Shown here piece after piece: positions 16,214 to 25,291 of a DNA stretch of 64,000 nt; position 1 is the stretch's first letter, and each line of letters begins with the position of its first letter. The translations under genes and the position numbers were made by a program. Location of the stretch: positions 62,001 through 126,000 of the forward strand of contig WHTQ01000001.1 of assembly GCA_009377645.1 (NCBI GenBank), in the 5' to 3' direction. The stretch is from Micromonosporaceae bacterium (GTDB lineage: Bacteria; Actinomycetota; Actinomycetes; Mycobacteriales; Micromonosporaceae). The notes below the pieces were generated by a model that was not told the origin of the DNA, did no database searches, and saw only the letters and a program-made list of their open reading frames with translations.

Positions 16214-17416
16214 TCACAGCGCACCCCGCGACCGCAGCCCGTCGATCTCGGCCGCCGACATGCCGAGGTAGCTGCCGTAGATCTCGGTGGTGTGCTCCCC
16301 CAGCCCGGGCGCCGGCCGCTCGTCGATCGGCTCCCCGCCGGTGCCGAGCCGGAACGGCATCCGGGGGTAGCTGCCCGGCCCGGCCCGCGGGTGGTCGATG
16401 CGCTGGAACGACCCGCGCTCCCGCGCGTGCGGGGTCGCCATCGCCTCGTCCACGTCGTAGTACGGCGCGATCGGGCAGGCAGAGGTCTGCCCGATCGCGG
16501 CGAGCTGGTCCCGTTTGCGGGTGCGCATCCACTCCCGGAGGTGCTGGTTGACCTCCCGGCCGTGGCGGGCTCGGTCCCGGCCGGTGGCGAACCGCTCGTC
16601 GGCGGCCCACTGCGGGTTTCCCATCAGCCCCACCAGGTCTTGCCACTGGTGCTCCTCCAGCGGCAGCACCTCGACGTAGCCGTCGGCGCAGGGCATCACG
16701 CCGCCGAAGGTGAACCCGCGGCTGGCGGTGGTCTCCAGCACCCCGTCGAAGAACCGCATCACCGGCAGGTGGTTGAGCGAGAGCTGGGCGTCCTGGGCGG
16801 AGACGTCGACGAACTGGCCCCGCCCGGTGTGGTCGCGGTCGAGCAGGGCGGCCAGCGCCCCGGTCGCCGCGGTCAGCCCGGTCTGGTAGCCGGCGAGGTG
16901 GCCGCCGGCGCCGACCGGCGGCCGGTCCGGGAACTGCTCGTGGAGCAGGCCCGCGCCCAGCAGGTAGCCCTCGCCGCCGGCGTGGAAGATGGTGTGCTCG
17001 CTGCCGGCGAAGCCGTGGTACGGGCCGGTCGCGCCGAACGGGCTGGTGGCCACCACCACCAGCCGCGGGAACTGTTCCGGCAGCCGCTCCACAGGCAGCT
17101 CCGGGCTGTGCTCCACGCCGTGCTCCTCGGCCAGCCCGGTGGTGTCGACCAGCAGCACGTCGAAGCACGGGAGCAGCCGGTAGAGCAGCTCCCGGCCGTC
17201 CGGGTGGGCCAGGTTGGCGGTGACCGCCCGCTTGCCGGTATTCAGGAACAGGAACAGCGCCGGATCCGGGCCATCCGGGTCCCGGGTGGGGTCCCCGGCC
17301 GGGTACCGCTCGAGCTTCACCACCTCCGCCCCGAACCCGGCCAGCAGCTTGCCGGCGAACGCCGCGCTGACCTGCCCCGACACCTCGAGGACCTGCACAT
17401 CGCCGAGCATGGTCAC
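16214..17416 (-). CDS. CoA-transferase family III, K-type subunit (second copy)
   Basis: About 400 residues, CaiB/BaiF family. It opens VQVLEVSGQVSAAFAGKLL then GAEVVKLERYPAGDPT, matching the 12653 protein. SPFGATGPYHGFAGSEHT and HTGRGQFVDVSAQDAQLSLN follow; the active-site Asp is D207 counted from the inner ATG. The GTG at 17416 sits 6 nt after GGAGG, whereas the ATG at 17410 is 12 nt away, so GTG is preferred. First CoA-transferase translated in the operon, 34 bp after the alcohol dehydrogenase gene. Confidence 0.87.
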   Translation of the reverse strand: MTMLGDVQVLEVSGQVSAAFAGKLLAGFGAEVVKLERYPAGDPTRDPDGPDPALFLFLNTGKRAVTANLAHPDGRELLYRLLPCFDVLLVDTTGLAEEHGVEHSPELPVERLPEQFPRLVVVATSPFGATGPYHGFAGSEHTIFHAGGEGYLLGAGLLHEQFPDRPPVGAGGHLAGYQTGLTAATGALAALLDRDHTGRGQFVDVSAQDAQLSLNHLPVMRFFDGVLETTASRGFTFGGVMPCADGYVEVLPLEEHQWQDLVGLMGNPQWAADERFATGRDRARHGREVNQHLREWMRTRKRDQLAAIGQTSACPIAPYYDVDEAMATPHARERGSFQRIDHPRAGPGSYPRMPFRLGTGGEPIDERPAPGLGEHTTEIYGSYLGMSAAEIDGLRSRGAL

Positions 17417-17450
17417 TGCGCTCCTCCCGTCCGGGTACGGCCGCCGCCGG

Positions 17451-18482
17451 TCATGGTGTGAGGACCCACTTCCCGAAGCCGTCGCGGGACTCCAGCCGCT
17501 GGTGGACCTCCCGCACCTCCGGCAGCGGGCGGACCTCGCAGATGGTGGGGGTGAGCACGCCCTCGCCCACCAGCCGCAGCACCGAACGCACGTCCGCGGT
17601 GGTGGCCCGCCGGGCGCCCACCACCCGGATCTCCCGGCGGAACAGCTCCACCAGGTCCAGCGGCACCACCTCGCCGGCGTGCGCACCCACCACGATCATC
17701 GTTCCGCCGACCGCGAGCGCCGCGAGCGCGTCCTGGAAGATCTCCCCGCCCGCGGTCTCGCACACGTAGTCGACCGGCCGGCCGATCCGGCGTACCCCGT
17801 CGACCAGGCTCTCGGCCCGGTAGTCGATCCCGGCGTCGGCCCCGGCGGCCAGGCACCGCGCGACCCGCGCGGCCGAGCCGGCCGCCGCGATCACGGTGGC
17901 GCCGCACCCGGCGGCGACCTGGAGCGCCGCCGTGCCCACCCCGCCGGCCGCCCCGGTCACCAGCACGGTGCTGCCGGGCGGCACCCGGGCCAGCCGGACC
18001 AGCGCGTGCCAGGCGGTGCCGAAGGCGATCTGGGTCGCCGCCGCGTCGACGTGGCTGACCACCTCCGGCAGCGGCACCAGCCCCCGCTCCGGCACCGCCA
18101 CCAGCTCGGTGTAGCCGCCGCCGATGTTGACCCCGGGCAGCAGGGCGGCCGGGCAGTTGTTGTCCTCCCCGCGGACGCAGTAGTCGCACCTGCCGCACGA
18201 GATGTGGGCGCGCACCAGCACCCGGTCGCCCACCCGGGTGTGCGCCACCCGGTCGCCCAGCTCCACCACGTCACCGGCGATCTCCCGGCCCAGGGTGTGG
18301 GGCAGCGGGATGTCGTAGCGGGACCGGCCGCGCCGGATGTCGAGGTCCAGGTGGTTCACGCCGCACGCCCGGACCCGCACCAGCACCTGGTCCGCGACGG
18401 GCACGGGCGCCGGCCGGTCCACCAGGTCCAGCACGGCCGGCCCCCCGAACCGCTCGAAGCTGGCGGTCAGCGTACCGGTCAT
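17451..18482 (-). CDS. Zinc-type alcohol dehydrogenase / MDR oxidoreductase
   Basis: 343-residue medium-chain dehydrogenase. VRACGVNHLDLDIRRG and LPHTLGREIAGDVVELG form the catalytic domain; the structural-zinc loop CGRCDYCVRGEDNNC has all four cysteines; the Rossmann motif is VTGAAGGVGTAALQVA. Probable NAD(P)-dependent oxidation of a hydroxy intermediate produced by the hydratases of the operon. ATGA overlap with hydantoinase B upstream. It could be a quinone/enoyl reductase by the GAAGGVG form, but the zinc loop favours alcohol dehydrogenase. Confidence 0.87.
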   Translation of the reverse strand: MTGTLTASFERFGGPAVLDLVDRPAPVPVADQVLVRVRACGVNHLDLDIRRGRSRYDIPLPHTLGREIAGDVVELGDRVAHTRVGDRVLVRAHISCGRCDYCVRGEDNNCPAALLPGVNIGGGYTELVAVPERGLVPLPEVVSHVDAAATQIAFGTAWHALVRLARVPPGSTVLVTGAAGGVGTAALQVAAGCGATVIAAAGSAARVARCLAAGADAGIDYRAESLVDGVRRIGRPVDYVCETAGGEIFQDALAALAVGGTMIVVGAHAGEVVPLDLVELFRREIRVVGARRATTADVRSVLRLVGEGVLTPTICEVRPLPEVREVHQRLESRDGFGKWVLTP

Positions 18483-20158
18483 CCCGGCCCGCCCTCGGTG
18501 GCCGCGGTCAGGTAGCCCCGCACCACGTCCCGCTCCCGCAGCTCGGGCCGGCGGCCGGCCGGGGCGCCGTACCCGCCGCCCCCGGGGGTCCGGTAGGTGA
18601 GCACGTCGCCGGGCGAGAGCACGGCCTCCTGGTGCCCGTCCACCAGCACCCCGTTGATCAGGACCTCGCCGCGGGCGCCCGGCTCGCCGCCCTTCACCCC
18701 GGCCGGCGCGCGGTGCAGCCGGCCCGGGTAGACGCAGAAGGTGACCGGCCGGTCCGGGTCGATGTCCCCGTCGGCCGGCACCCGGATCCGGAACTCCTCG
18801 CCCAGGCCGCCCCGGGTGGTGCCGGCCCCGCCGGAGCCGGCCCGCAGCGCCCGCTCCTCGACGATCAGCGGGGTCTCGGTCTCGATCACCTCGGTCGGGA
18901 TGTCCCGCACGTTGGGCGGGAACGCCACCGCCGAGACCCCGTCCCGGTCCGGGCGGGCGCCCAGCCCGCCCATCGCGTGCGCGTTGAGCAGGAACGGCCG
19001 CCCGTCCCGGCGGGTGCCGGCGACCGTGAACAGCCACACCGGGCAGGCGCCCGACTCGGCCAGCACCTTCTCCGGGACCGCGTCCGCGAACGCCGAGAAC
19101 AGCATGTCCGGGATCCGCAGGCCGACGAAGTGCCGCCAGTGGCAGGCCGCCGGGTAGCGGGCGTTGAGGATCGACCCGACCGGCGCGGAGATCTCCACCG
19201 GCCGGTACGAGCCGTCGTTGTTGGGCAGGAACGGCGCGACCGCCAGCTTCACCCCCAGGACCGTGTACGCGCGGGTGTAGTTGAGCACGCAGTTGATCGG
19301 CTTGGAGACCTGCGGCGAGGTGCCGGCGAAGTCGATGGCCACGGTGCCGTCCCGGACCACGATCCGGGACACCAGCCGGAGCGGCTGGCCGGCGTCGTCG
19401 CGCTGCTCCAGGTCCGCCTCCCCGGCGTACTCCCCGTCGGGCAGGGTGCGGATCGCGTCCCGCATCTGCCGTTCGGTGGTCCGGATGATCGCCTCCGCCG
19501 CCCCGTCCAGGGTCTGGAGGCCGAACATGTCCATCGACTCCAGCACCCGCTCGATCCCGACGTGGGTGGCGGCCACCTGCGCCCGGATGTCGCCCAGCAC
19601 CTTCTCCGCGAACCGCACGTTGAGCGCGATCGTGTCCACGATGTCCTTGCGCGGCCGGCCCGCCACGTACATCTTCAGCGGCGGCAGCAGCAGCCCCTCC
19701 TCGTAGACGGTCCGGCTCTCCGGGGAGGCCATCCGCCCGCCGATGTCCATCTGGTGGGCGGAGGTAACCACCATCCCGACGAAGCTGCTGCCCCGGTAGA
19801 TCGGCGAGGCGGCGTACAGGTCGTTGTTGTGGCCGCAGCCGATCCACGGGTCGTTGGTGATCACGACGTCCCCGGCCGACAGGTCCGCCGGGCCGAACCG
19901 CCGGAGGATCTCGCGTCCCAGGTACGGCATCGCTCCGATGTGTCCGGTCGCGGACTCGGACGACTGCGCCAGCATGTTGCCGTGGTGGTCGAAGATGCCG
20001 ACCGAGTAGTCGTGGTTCTCGCGCAGCACCGTCGAGAAGCCGGTCCGGGCGATGCTGTACCCCACCTCGTCGGCGATCGACAGGAACCGGGTCCACAGTG
20101 CCTCCAGCCGGATCTGGTCGATCCCGGCCACGCCCCCCGCGTCGTGTTCGTCAGTCAT
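18479..20158 (-). CDS. hyuB: Hydantoinase B / 5-oxoprolinase beta-like subunit (HyuB)
   Basis: 559-residue HyuB-family protein, partner of HyuA in ATP-dependent cyclic-amide hydrolases (N-methylhydantoinase, 5-oxoprolinase) and in acetone/acetophenone carboxylases. Typical stretches are YSIARTGFSTVLRENHDYSV, IFDHHGNMLAQSSE, AGDVVITNDPWIGCGHNNDL and the Gly-rich C-terminus RTPGGGGYGAP. Length matches hydantoinase B rather than the larger acetone carboxylase subunits. It is 12 bp downstream of hyuA. In this operon it adds an ATP-driven ring-opening step beside two metal-dependent amidohydrolases. Confidence 0.87.
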   Translation of the reverse strand: MTDEHDAGGVAGIDQIRLEALWTRFLSIADEVGYSIARTGFSTVLRENHDYSVGIFDHHGNMLAQSSESATGHIGAMPYLGREILRRFGPADLSAGDVVITNDPWIGCGHNNDLYAASPIYRGSSFVGMVVTSAHQMDIGGRMASPESRTVYEEGLLLPPLKMYVAGRPRKDIVDTIALNVRFAEKVLGDIRAQVAATHVGIERVLESMDMFGLQTLDGAAEAIIRTTERQMRDAIRTLPDGEYAGEADLEQRDDAGQPLRLVSRIVVRDGTVAIDFAGTSPQVSKPINCVLNYTRAYTVLGVKLAVAPFLPNNDGSYRPVEISAPVGSILNARYPAACHWRHFVGLRIPDMLFSAFADAVPEKVLAESGACPVWLFTVAGTRRDGRPFLLNAHAMGGLGARPDRDGVSAVAFPPNVRDIPTEVIETETPLIVEERALRAGSGGAGTTRGGLGEEFRIRVPADGDIDPDRPVTFCVYPGRLHRAPAGVKGGEPGARGEVLINGVLVDGHQEAVLSPGDVLTYRTPGGGGYGAPAGRRPELRERDVVRGYLTAATEGGPG

Positions 20159-20170
20159 GCCGCCCCCGTC

Positions 20171-22261
20171 TCACGAGATCTCGATCAGGAAGTGCCCGCC
20201 GGCCAGCCGGACCACGGTCGCGTCCGAACCGGCCACCACACTTGTCTCCGCCTGCTCGATGATGCAGGGGCCAGGCACCGTGGTGCCCTCCGGCAGCAGG
20301 TCGCCGACCACCACGGCGAACTCCGCCCACTCGTTGGTCGCCAGGTCGTACGCCGGCCGGGTGCCGGTGGTGGCGGTCCCGGCGACGGTCGCCGCGGCAG
20401 TGCCCGACCAGGGCACCCCGCGGTCGACCGCCTCCCCCCGTACCCGCACCCGGACCAGGTCCAGCGGCACGTCGTCGTACGTGTAGCCGTACTGCCGGGA
20501 GTAGGCCGCGTCGAACGCCTGCCGGACCCACTGCGCGGTGAGCTCCTCCGGCCGCTCGCACAGGTCCAGCGGCACGGCGTAGTCCTGCCCGCTGTAGCAG
20601 GCGTCGATCTCGGCGTGCAGCCGCACCTCCCGACCGGGAGCGGCCAGCTCCAGCGCGTCGCTCACCTCGTCGGCCAGTTCCTGGCGGGTCGCGAACACCT
20701 CGGCCGGGGACACCGCGTCGAACCGCACCCGCAGCGCCCGGCTGGCCAGATAGGACACCGGCGCCACCATGAACCCCAGGGCGGAGGCCAGCCCGGCCGC
20801 GTACGGGACGATCACCCGCCCGATGCCCAGCTTGCGGGCCAGGCCGTAGGCGTGGACCGGCCCGGCGCCACCGGAGGCGACCAGCGTCCGCTTGGTCCTG
20901 TCGACCCCCCGCTCGGCCAGGTAGCTGCTGATCGCCGCGGCCATGTTCTCGTTGACGATGTCGTGGATGCCGAACGCCGCCCGGTGCAGGCTCAGCCCCA
21001 GCGGCTCCCCGACCCGCGCGAGGATCGCCCGCTCGGCCAGGCCGGCGTCCGGGTGCAGCCCGGGCCGCCGGAAGCTGTCCGCCGAGACGAAGCCGAGCAC
21101 CAGGTCGGCGTCGGTGACGGTGGGCTCGGTGCCACCGCGGCCGTAGCCGGCCGGACCCGGCTCCGCCCCGGCGCTGCGCGGGCCGACCCCCAGCAGCCCG
21201 CGCTCGTTGACCGCCGCGATGCTGCCGCCGCCGGCTCCGATCTCGACCAGGTCCACCGCCTCGACTCCGACCGGCAGGCCGCTGCCCTTGCGTAGCCGCA
21301 GCATCCGGGCCACCTCGAACTCGTTGGTCATCGGGACCGTGCCACCGGAGACCACGCACGCCTTGGCGGTGGTGCCGCCCATGTCGAACGCGATCACGTC
21401 GTCCTCACCGGCCTGCCGGCCGGCGTGGACGGCGGCCAGCACCCCGGCCACCGGCCCGGACTCGATGATCCGCACCGGGAACGCCTTCGCGGTCTCGGTC
21501 GAGAGCACGCCACCGGACGAGTGCATGAGCAGCAGCCGGCCGCGGGTGCCGCGCTCGGCCAGCCGCGACTCCAGCGAGGTCAGGTACCGGCTGACCAGCG
21601 GCCGGGAGTACGCGTTGATGGCGGTGGAGCTGGTCCGCTCGAACTCCTTCAGCTCCGGCAGCACGTCCGAGGACAGCGACACCGACAGCTCCGGCGCCAC
21701 CCGGGCGAGGATGTCCCGGGTCGCCCGCTCGTGGTCGGGCCGCAGGTACGAGTGCAGGTAGCAGACCGCCACGCTCGCCACGCCCAGCTCCGCCAGCCGG
21801 GCCGCGACCGCCGCGATCTCGTCCTCGTCCACCGGGGCCAGCTCCGCCCCGTCGCTGCGCAGCCGGGCACTGACCTCGAACCGCAGCTCCCGCGGGATCA
21901 GCGGCTCACGGTGGTCGCCGCGGATGTCATAGACCTCGTTGCGCTTGTGCCGGCGCAGCTCCAGCACGTCCCGGAACCCGCGGGTGGTCAGCAGCGCGGT
22001 CGGCGGACCGGTCCGCTCGATCACCGCGTTGATCACCAGGGTGGTGCCGTGAATGATGTGCTCGGCACCGGTCAGCGCGTCCGGCACGTCCCGGACCAGA
22101 TCCTCCAGCCCGCGCATGATCCCGACCTCCGGCTGCTCCGGGGTGGTCAGCTCCTTGCGCCGGACCACCGCGCCGGTGTCCGTGCTGACCAGCACGAGGT
22201 CGGTGAAGGTGCCACCCACGTCGATCCCGATCCGGTATCGCGGCCGCTCCGCCACGCTCAT
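20171..22261 (-). CDS. hyuA: Hydantoinase A / 5-oxoprolinase alpha-like subunit (HyuA)
   Basis: 696-residue ASKHA-fold ATPase subunit. Phosphate loops are GIDVGGTFTD (residues 12-21) and FDMGGTTAKA near residue 295. HGTTLVINAVIER, GFRDVLELRRHKRNEVYD, SINAYSRP-type sequence (TAINAYSRPLVSRYL) and VASGGAGPVHAYGLARKLG are characteristic of HyuA. The start ATG at 22261 overlaps the ABC ATPase stop as ATGA, so import and ring opening are translationally linked. N-methylhydantoinase, 5-oxoprolinase or a related carboxylase activity cannot be separated by sequence alone. Confidence 0.9.
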   Translation of the reverse strand: MSVAERPRYRIGIDVGGTFTDLVLVSTDTGAVVRRKELTTPEQPEVGIMRGLEDLVRDVPDALTGAEHIIHGTTLVINAVIERTGPPTALLTTRGFRDVLELRRHKRNEVYDIRGDHREPLIPRELRFEVSARLRSDGAELAPVDEDEIAAVAARLAELGVASVAVCYLHSYLRPDHERATRDILARVAPELSVSLSSDVLPELKEFERTSSTAINAYSRPLVSRYLTSLESRLAERGTRGRLLLMHSSGGVLSTETAKAFPVRIIESGPVAGVLAAVHAGRQAGEDDVIAFDMGGTTAKACVVSGGTVPMTNEFEVARMLRLRKGSGLPVGVEAVDLVEIGAGGGSIAAVNERGLLGVGPRSAGAEPGPAGYGRGGTEPTVTDADLVLGFVSADSFRRPGLHPDAGLAERAILARVGEPLGLSLHRAAFGIHDIVNENMAAAISSYLAERGVDRTKRTLVASGGAGPVHAYGLARKLGIGRVIVPYAAGLASALGFMVAPVSYLASRALRVRFDAVSPAEVFATRQELADEVSDALELAAPGREVRLHAEIDACYSGQDYAVPLDLCERPEELTAQWVRQAFDAAYSRQYGYTYDDVPLDLVRVRVRGEAVDRGVPWSGTAAATVAGTATTGTRPAYDLATNEWAEFAVVVGDLLPEGTTVPGPCIIEQAETSVVAGSDATVVRLAGGHFLIEIS

Positions 22262-23340
22262 GCCCGCCTCCCCTGCCCGGCCGGGATCGCGCTGGCGGCG
22301 GCCGGCTCCCATCGCACGAAGACCTCGTCGCCCGGCTGCCGGCGCTGCCCGTCCGACCCGGTCAGCAGGTGGAGCGCCCGGCCGTCCTTCAGCCGGCAGG
22401 CGTACCGGATGCTGGCGCCGGTGAACGTCGCGGTCTCGACCGCCGCCGGGAGGCCGTTCGCCTGCCCGTCCGGCTCCCCGATGTGGAGGCTCTCCTCCTT
22501 CACCGTGACCAGCACCCGCTCCCCGGCTCCGAGCCGGTCGGCGGCGCGGCTCCGGACCGGGCCGAGCTCGTCCACCACCACCTCGCACAGGCCGTCCCGC
22601 ACCCAGCTGACCGTCCCCGGCAGCAGCACCGCGTGCCCGACGAAGTCGGCCACGAACGCCGTCTGTGGGCTCTTGTAGACACTGACCGGGTCGCCGACCT
22701 GCTCGATCCGCCCGTCGTTCATCACCGCGATCTCGTCGCTGATCGACAGCGCCTCCTCCTGGTCGTGCGTGACGAACACCGTGCTGGTGCCGATCTCCAG
22801 CTGGATCCGGCGGACCTCCTCGCGCATGTCCTTGCGCAGCTTCGCGTCCAGGTTGCTCAGCGGCTCGTCCAGCAGCAGCACCGCCGGCCGGAACGCGAGC
22901 GCCCGCGCTAGCGCCACCCGCTGCTGCTGCCCGCCGCTGAGGGCGGCCGGGTGCCGGGGGGCGAGCGCGGCCAGCCCCACCAGGTCCAGCGCCTCACCGA
23001 CGCTGCGCCGGACCTCCTGCTCGCCGGCGTGTCTGGCCCGCAGCCCGTACGCCACGTTGTCGTAGACGGTCAGGTGCGGGAACAGCGCGTAGCTCTGGAA
23101 CACGAAGCCGATCTTCCGCTTGTGCGCCGGCAGCCGGGTCACGTCCCGGTCCCCGACCCGGATCTCCCCCGCGGACGGCTGCTCGAACCCCGCGATCAGG
23201 CGCAGCGTCGTGGTCTTGCCACAGCCGCTCGGTCCCAGCACCGCGAGCATCTTGCCGTCGGGCACCCGGAGCGACACCTGGTCGACGACGACGTTGCCGC
23301 CGAACGCGCAGGAGACTCCGGTCAGCGTTACCTCCGCCAC
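22258..23340 (-). CDS. ABC transporter ATP-binding protein (spermidine/iron type)
   Basis: 360-residue importer ATPase of the PotA/FbpC type. Walker A GPSGCGKT at 36-43, Q-loop FVFQSYALFPHLTV, signature LSGGQQQRVALARAL, Walker B VLLLDEPLSNLD, H-loop VFVTHDQEEAL, then a C-terminal regulatory OB (TOBE) domain of about 120 residues. GTG start with AAAGGTGG upstream. It energises the fused permease encoded next to it. Polyamine, ferric iron, phosphonate or an amide substrate are all possible for this family. Confidence 0.92.
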   Translation of the reverse strand: MAEVTLTGVSCAFGGNVVVDQVSLRVPDGKMLAVLGPSGCGKTTTLRLIAGFEQPSAGEIRVGDRDVTRLPAHKRKIGFVFQSYALFPHLTVYDNVAYGLRARHAGEQEVRRSVGEALDLVGLAALAPRHPAALSGGQQQRVALARALAFRPAVLLLDEPLSNLDAKLRKDMREEVRRIQLEIGTSTVFVTHDQEEALSISDEIAVMNDGRIEQVGDPVSVYKSPQTAFVADFVGHAVLLPGTVSWVRDGLCEVVVDELGPVRSRAADRLGAGERVLVTVKEESLHIGEPDGQANGLPAAVETATFTGASIRYACRLKDGRALHLLTGSDGQRRQPGDEVFVRWEPAAASAIPAGQGRRA

Positions 23341-23359
23341 GGCTGTGCCACCTTTCTGC

Positions 23360-23391
23360 CCGGGTCACTCATGAGCCGGGCCACTCATGAG
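23360..23391. repeat. Direct repeat of 16 bp at the ABC permease/ATPase junction
   Basis: CCGGGTCACTCATGAG is followed at once by CCGGGCCACTCATGAG (one difference). The two copies span the permease stop codon and the short leader of the ATPase gene, and each copy carries a potential TGA stop in the minus-strand frames. Probably a small slippage duplication; no function evident. Confidence 0.8.
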
Positions 23392-25256
23392 GTCGTGAAG
23401 CGTTGCAGGCCGACCACCCGGTGCAGGAGGAGCGTGAGCACCACCGAGATCCCGGCCAGGATGGTCGCGAACGCCGCCAGGTAGCCCGGCTGGTAGGACT
23501 GGGAAACCTGCGAGAACAGGAAGATCGGCAACGGCTCGGCGCCCGGCGAGGACAGGAACAGGGACACGGCCACGTTGATGAACGACATGACCGTGGCGTA
23601 GAGCGCCGCCACCACGATGGTCGGCCGGAGCAGCGGGAGGATCACCTTGACCAGGGTCCGCAGCCGGCCGGCGCCCAGCGAGCCGGACGCCTCCACCACG
23701 CTCCAGTCCAGCCCGTAGATGCCGGAGGCGATCGAGCGGGTCGCGAACGGCACCGTGATCAGCAGGTGGCCGAGCATCAGCACCAGCAGGCCGCGCGGCA
23801 CCTCGACGATGACCGCGTACCGCAGCAGCGCGATGCTCAGCACGATCTGCGGGACCAGCAACGGGACCAGCAGCAACGAGGTCAGCGTCTCCCGGTTGAA
23901 CCGGCGCTGGGAGGCGATCAGCAGGCCGGACGCGAGCGCGAGGACGACCGAGATGGCGGTGACCGTGACCGCGATCAGCACGCTGCGCGAGAACGAGCGC
24001 CAGTACTCGGTGAACCCGAAGATGCCCCGCATCCACTCGAGCGTGAACCCGTCCGGTGGCCAGGCGGCCGACGGGTTGCGGGTGAACGCGGTGACGCCGA
24101 CCAGCAGCAGCGGCAGGATGATGAACAGCACGACCGCGCCGGCGTAGACCGTCCCGACCAGCCGGGGCAGCCGCAGGTCGGGCAGGAAGCGCAGCGAGAG
24201 GGTGTGCACCAGGCCGGACCGGACCGGACCGCTGCCGCGCCGGCGCTTCCGGGAGCCGGAGCGGGACCCGCGACCGAGGCTGCGGGTGCCCTGCCGGCTC
24301 ATCACCAGCGTGACCACCAGCACCAGCACCATCAGCACCACCGCGCTCGCGGACGCGAACGACCAGTCGATAGCGACGTTGATCTTCTGGTAGATGAGCG
24401 TGCTCACCACCACCACGCCGGGCGAGCCGATCACGCTCGGCGTGACGAACGCCGTGATGGACAGCAGGAACACCGCGAAGCTGCCGGCCACGATCCCCGG
24501 CGCCGAGTTGGGCAGGGTCACCGTCGCGAACCGCCGGGCCGGACCCACCCCCAGCGAGCTCGCCGCCTCGGAGAGGTTCTTGTCGATCGACTCCAGGCTG
24601 GCGTAGATCGGCAGGACCATGAACGGCAGGTAGATCTGGGCCAGCGCCAGGATCACGCCCGGCTGCGTCCCGAGCAGCCGCACCGGGGAGTCGACCAGCC
24701 CGCTGCCGGTCAGGATCGAGTTGAGCAGCCCGCCGTCGGACAGCCAGGTGAGCTGCCCCAGGGTCCGCACGTTCGGGTCGGTGAACAGCGGCGCCACCAG
24801 CAGGACCAGGATCAGCCCCTGCACCCACGGCCGGACCCGGGTCATCCGCAGTGCCACCGGGTACGCGAGCACGACGCACAGCAGGGTCGTCGCGATCCCG
24901 ATCACGAGCGTGGTGACCAGGACCTCGGCGTAGAACGGGTCGGTGAACAGCTCCACATACTGGGTGGGCGACCAGTCCACCGTGACCTGCCCGGCGTCGG
25001 TCGTGCCGAGGCTGGTCACCACGATCCCGACCAGCGGGACGAGAAACACCACCAGGTAGAGCGCCAGCTGCGGCGACAGCCCGAACAGCAGCCACCACCC
25101 GCCACCGCGCTGGACCGGGCGGGGCGCCCCCCCGCCCGGCCGGCCCCCAGCCGGGCCGTGGCCGAGCCCCACCGGAGTCAGCGCCGGAGCGGCCGGCGCG
25201 GCCGGCGCTGGTTCGGCCAGCGCCGGCCGCCCACCGGGAGGCGTCTCACGACTCAT
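23385..25256 (-). CDS. Fused ABC transporter permease (two permease modules in one chain)
   Basis: 623-residue integral membrane protein with two MetI/PotB-C-like modules, each with about six membrane segments. Coupling EAA loops are at about 230-250 (EAASSLGVGPARRFATVTLP) and about 525-545 (EASGSLGAGRLRTLVKVILP). The first 50 residues are Pro/Ala/Gly-rich and hydrophilic, and a basic linker (SRSGSRKRRRGSG) near 331-343 separates the modules. Fused permeases of this kind occur in FbpB-type iron importers. ATG start; 35 bp after the SBP gene. Confidence 0.9.
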   Translation of the reverse strand: MSRETPPGGRPALAEPAPAAPAAPALTPVGLGHGPAGGRPGGGAPRPVQRGGGWWLLFGLSPQLALYLVVFLVPLVGIVVTSLGTTDAGQVTVDWSPTQYVELFTDPFYAEVLVTTLVIGIATTLLCVVLAYPVALRMTRVRPWVQGLILVLLVAPLFTDPNVRTLGQLTWLSDGGLLNSILTGSGLVDSPVRLLGTQPGVILALAQIYLPFMVLPIYASLESIDKNLSEAASSLGVGPARRFATVTLPNSAPGIVAGSFAVFLLSITAFVTPSVIGSPGVVVVSTLIYQKINVAIDWSFASASAVVLMVLVLVVTLVMSRQGTRSLGRGSRSGSRKRRRGSGPVRSGLVHTLSLRFLPDLRLPRLVGTVYAGAVVLFIILPLLLVGVTAFTRNPSAAWPPDGFTLEWMRGIFGFTEYWRSFSRSVLIAVTVTAISVVLALASGLLIASQRRFNRETLTSLLLVPLLVPQIVLSIALLRYAVIVEVPRGLLVLMLGHLLITVPFATRSIASGIYGLDWSVVEASGSLGAGRLRTLVKVILPLLRPTIVVAALYATVMSFINVAVSLFLSSPGAEPLPIFLFSQVSQSYQPGYLAAFATILAGISVVLTLLLHRVVGLQRFTTS

Positions 25257-25291
25257 GCTGCCGGCTCCTCAGGCGTTCCCGGTGCGGGTGC

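Noticed and set aside
18632-21295. Long open frame opposite hyuB/hyuA (887 codons)
   Set aside because: Arginine/proline/glycine-rich translation with no family motif, lying opposite two clear genes; typical of antisense frames in very GC-rich DNA.
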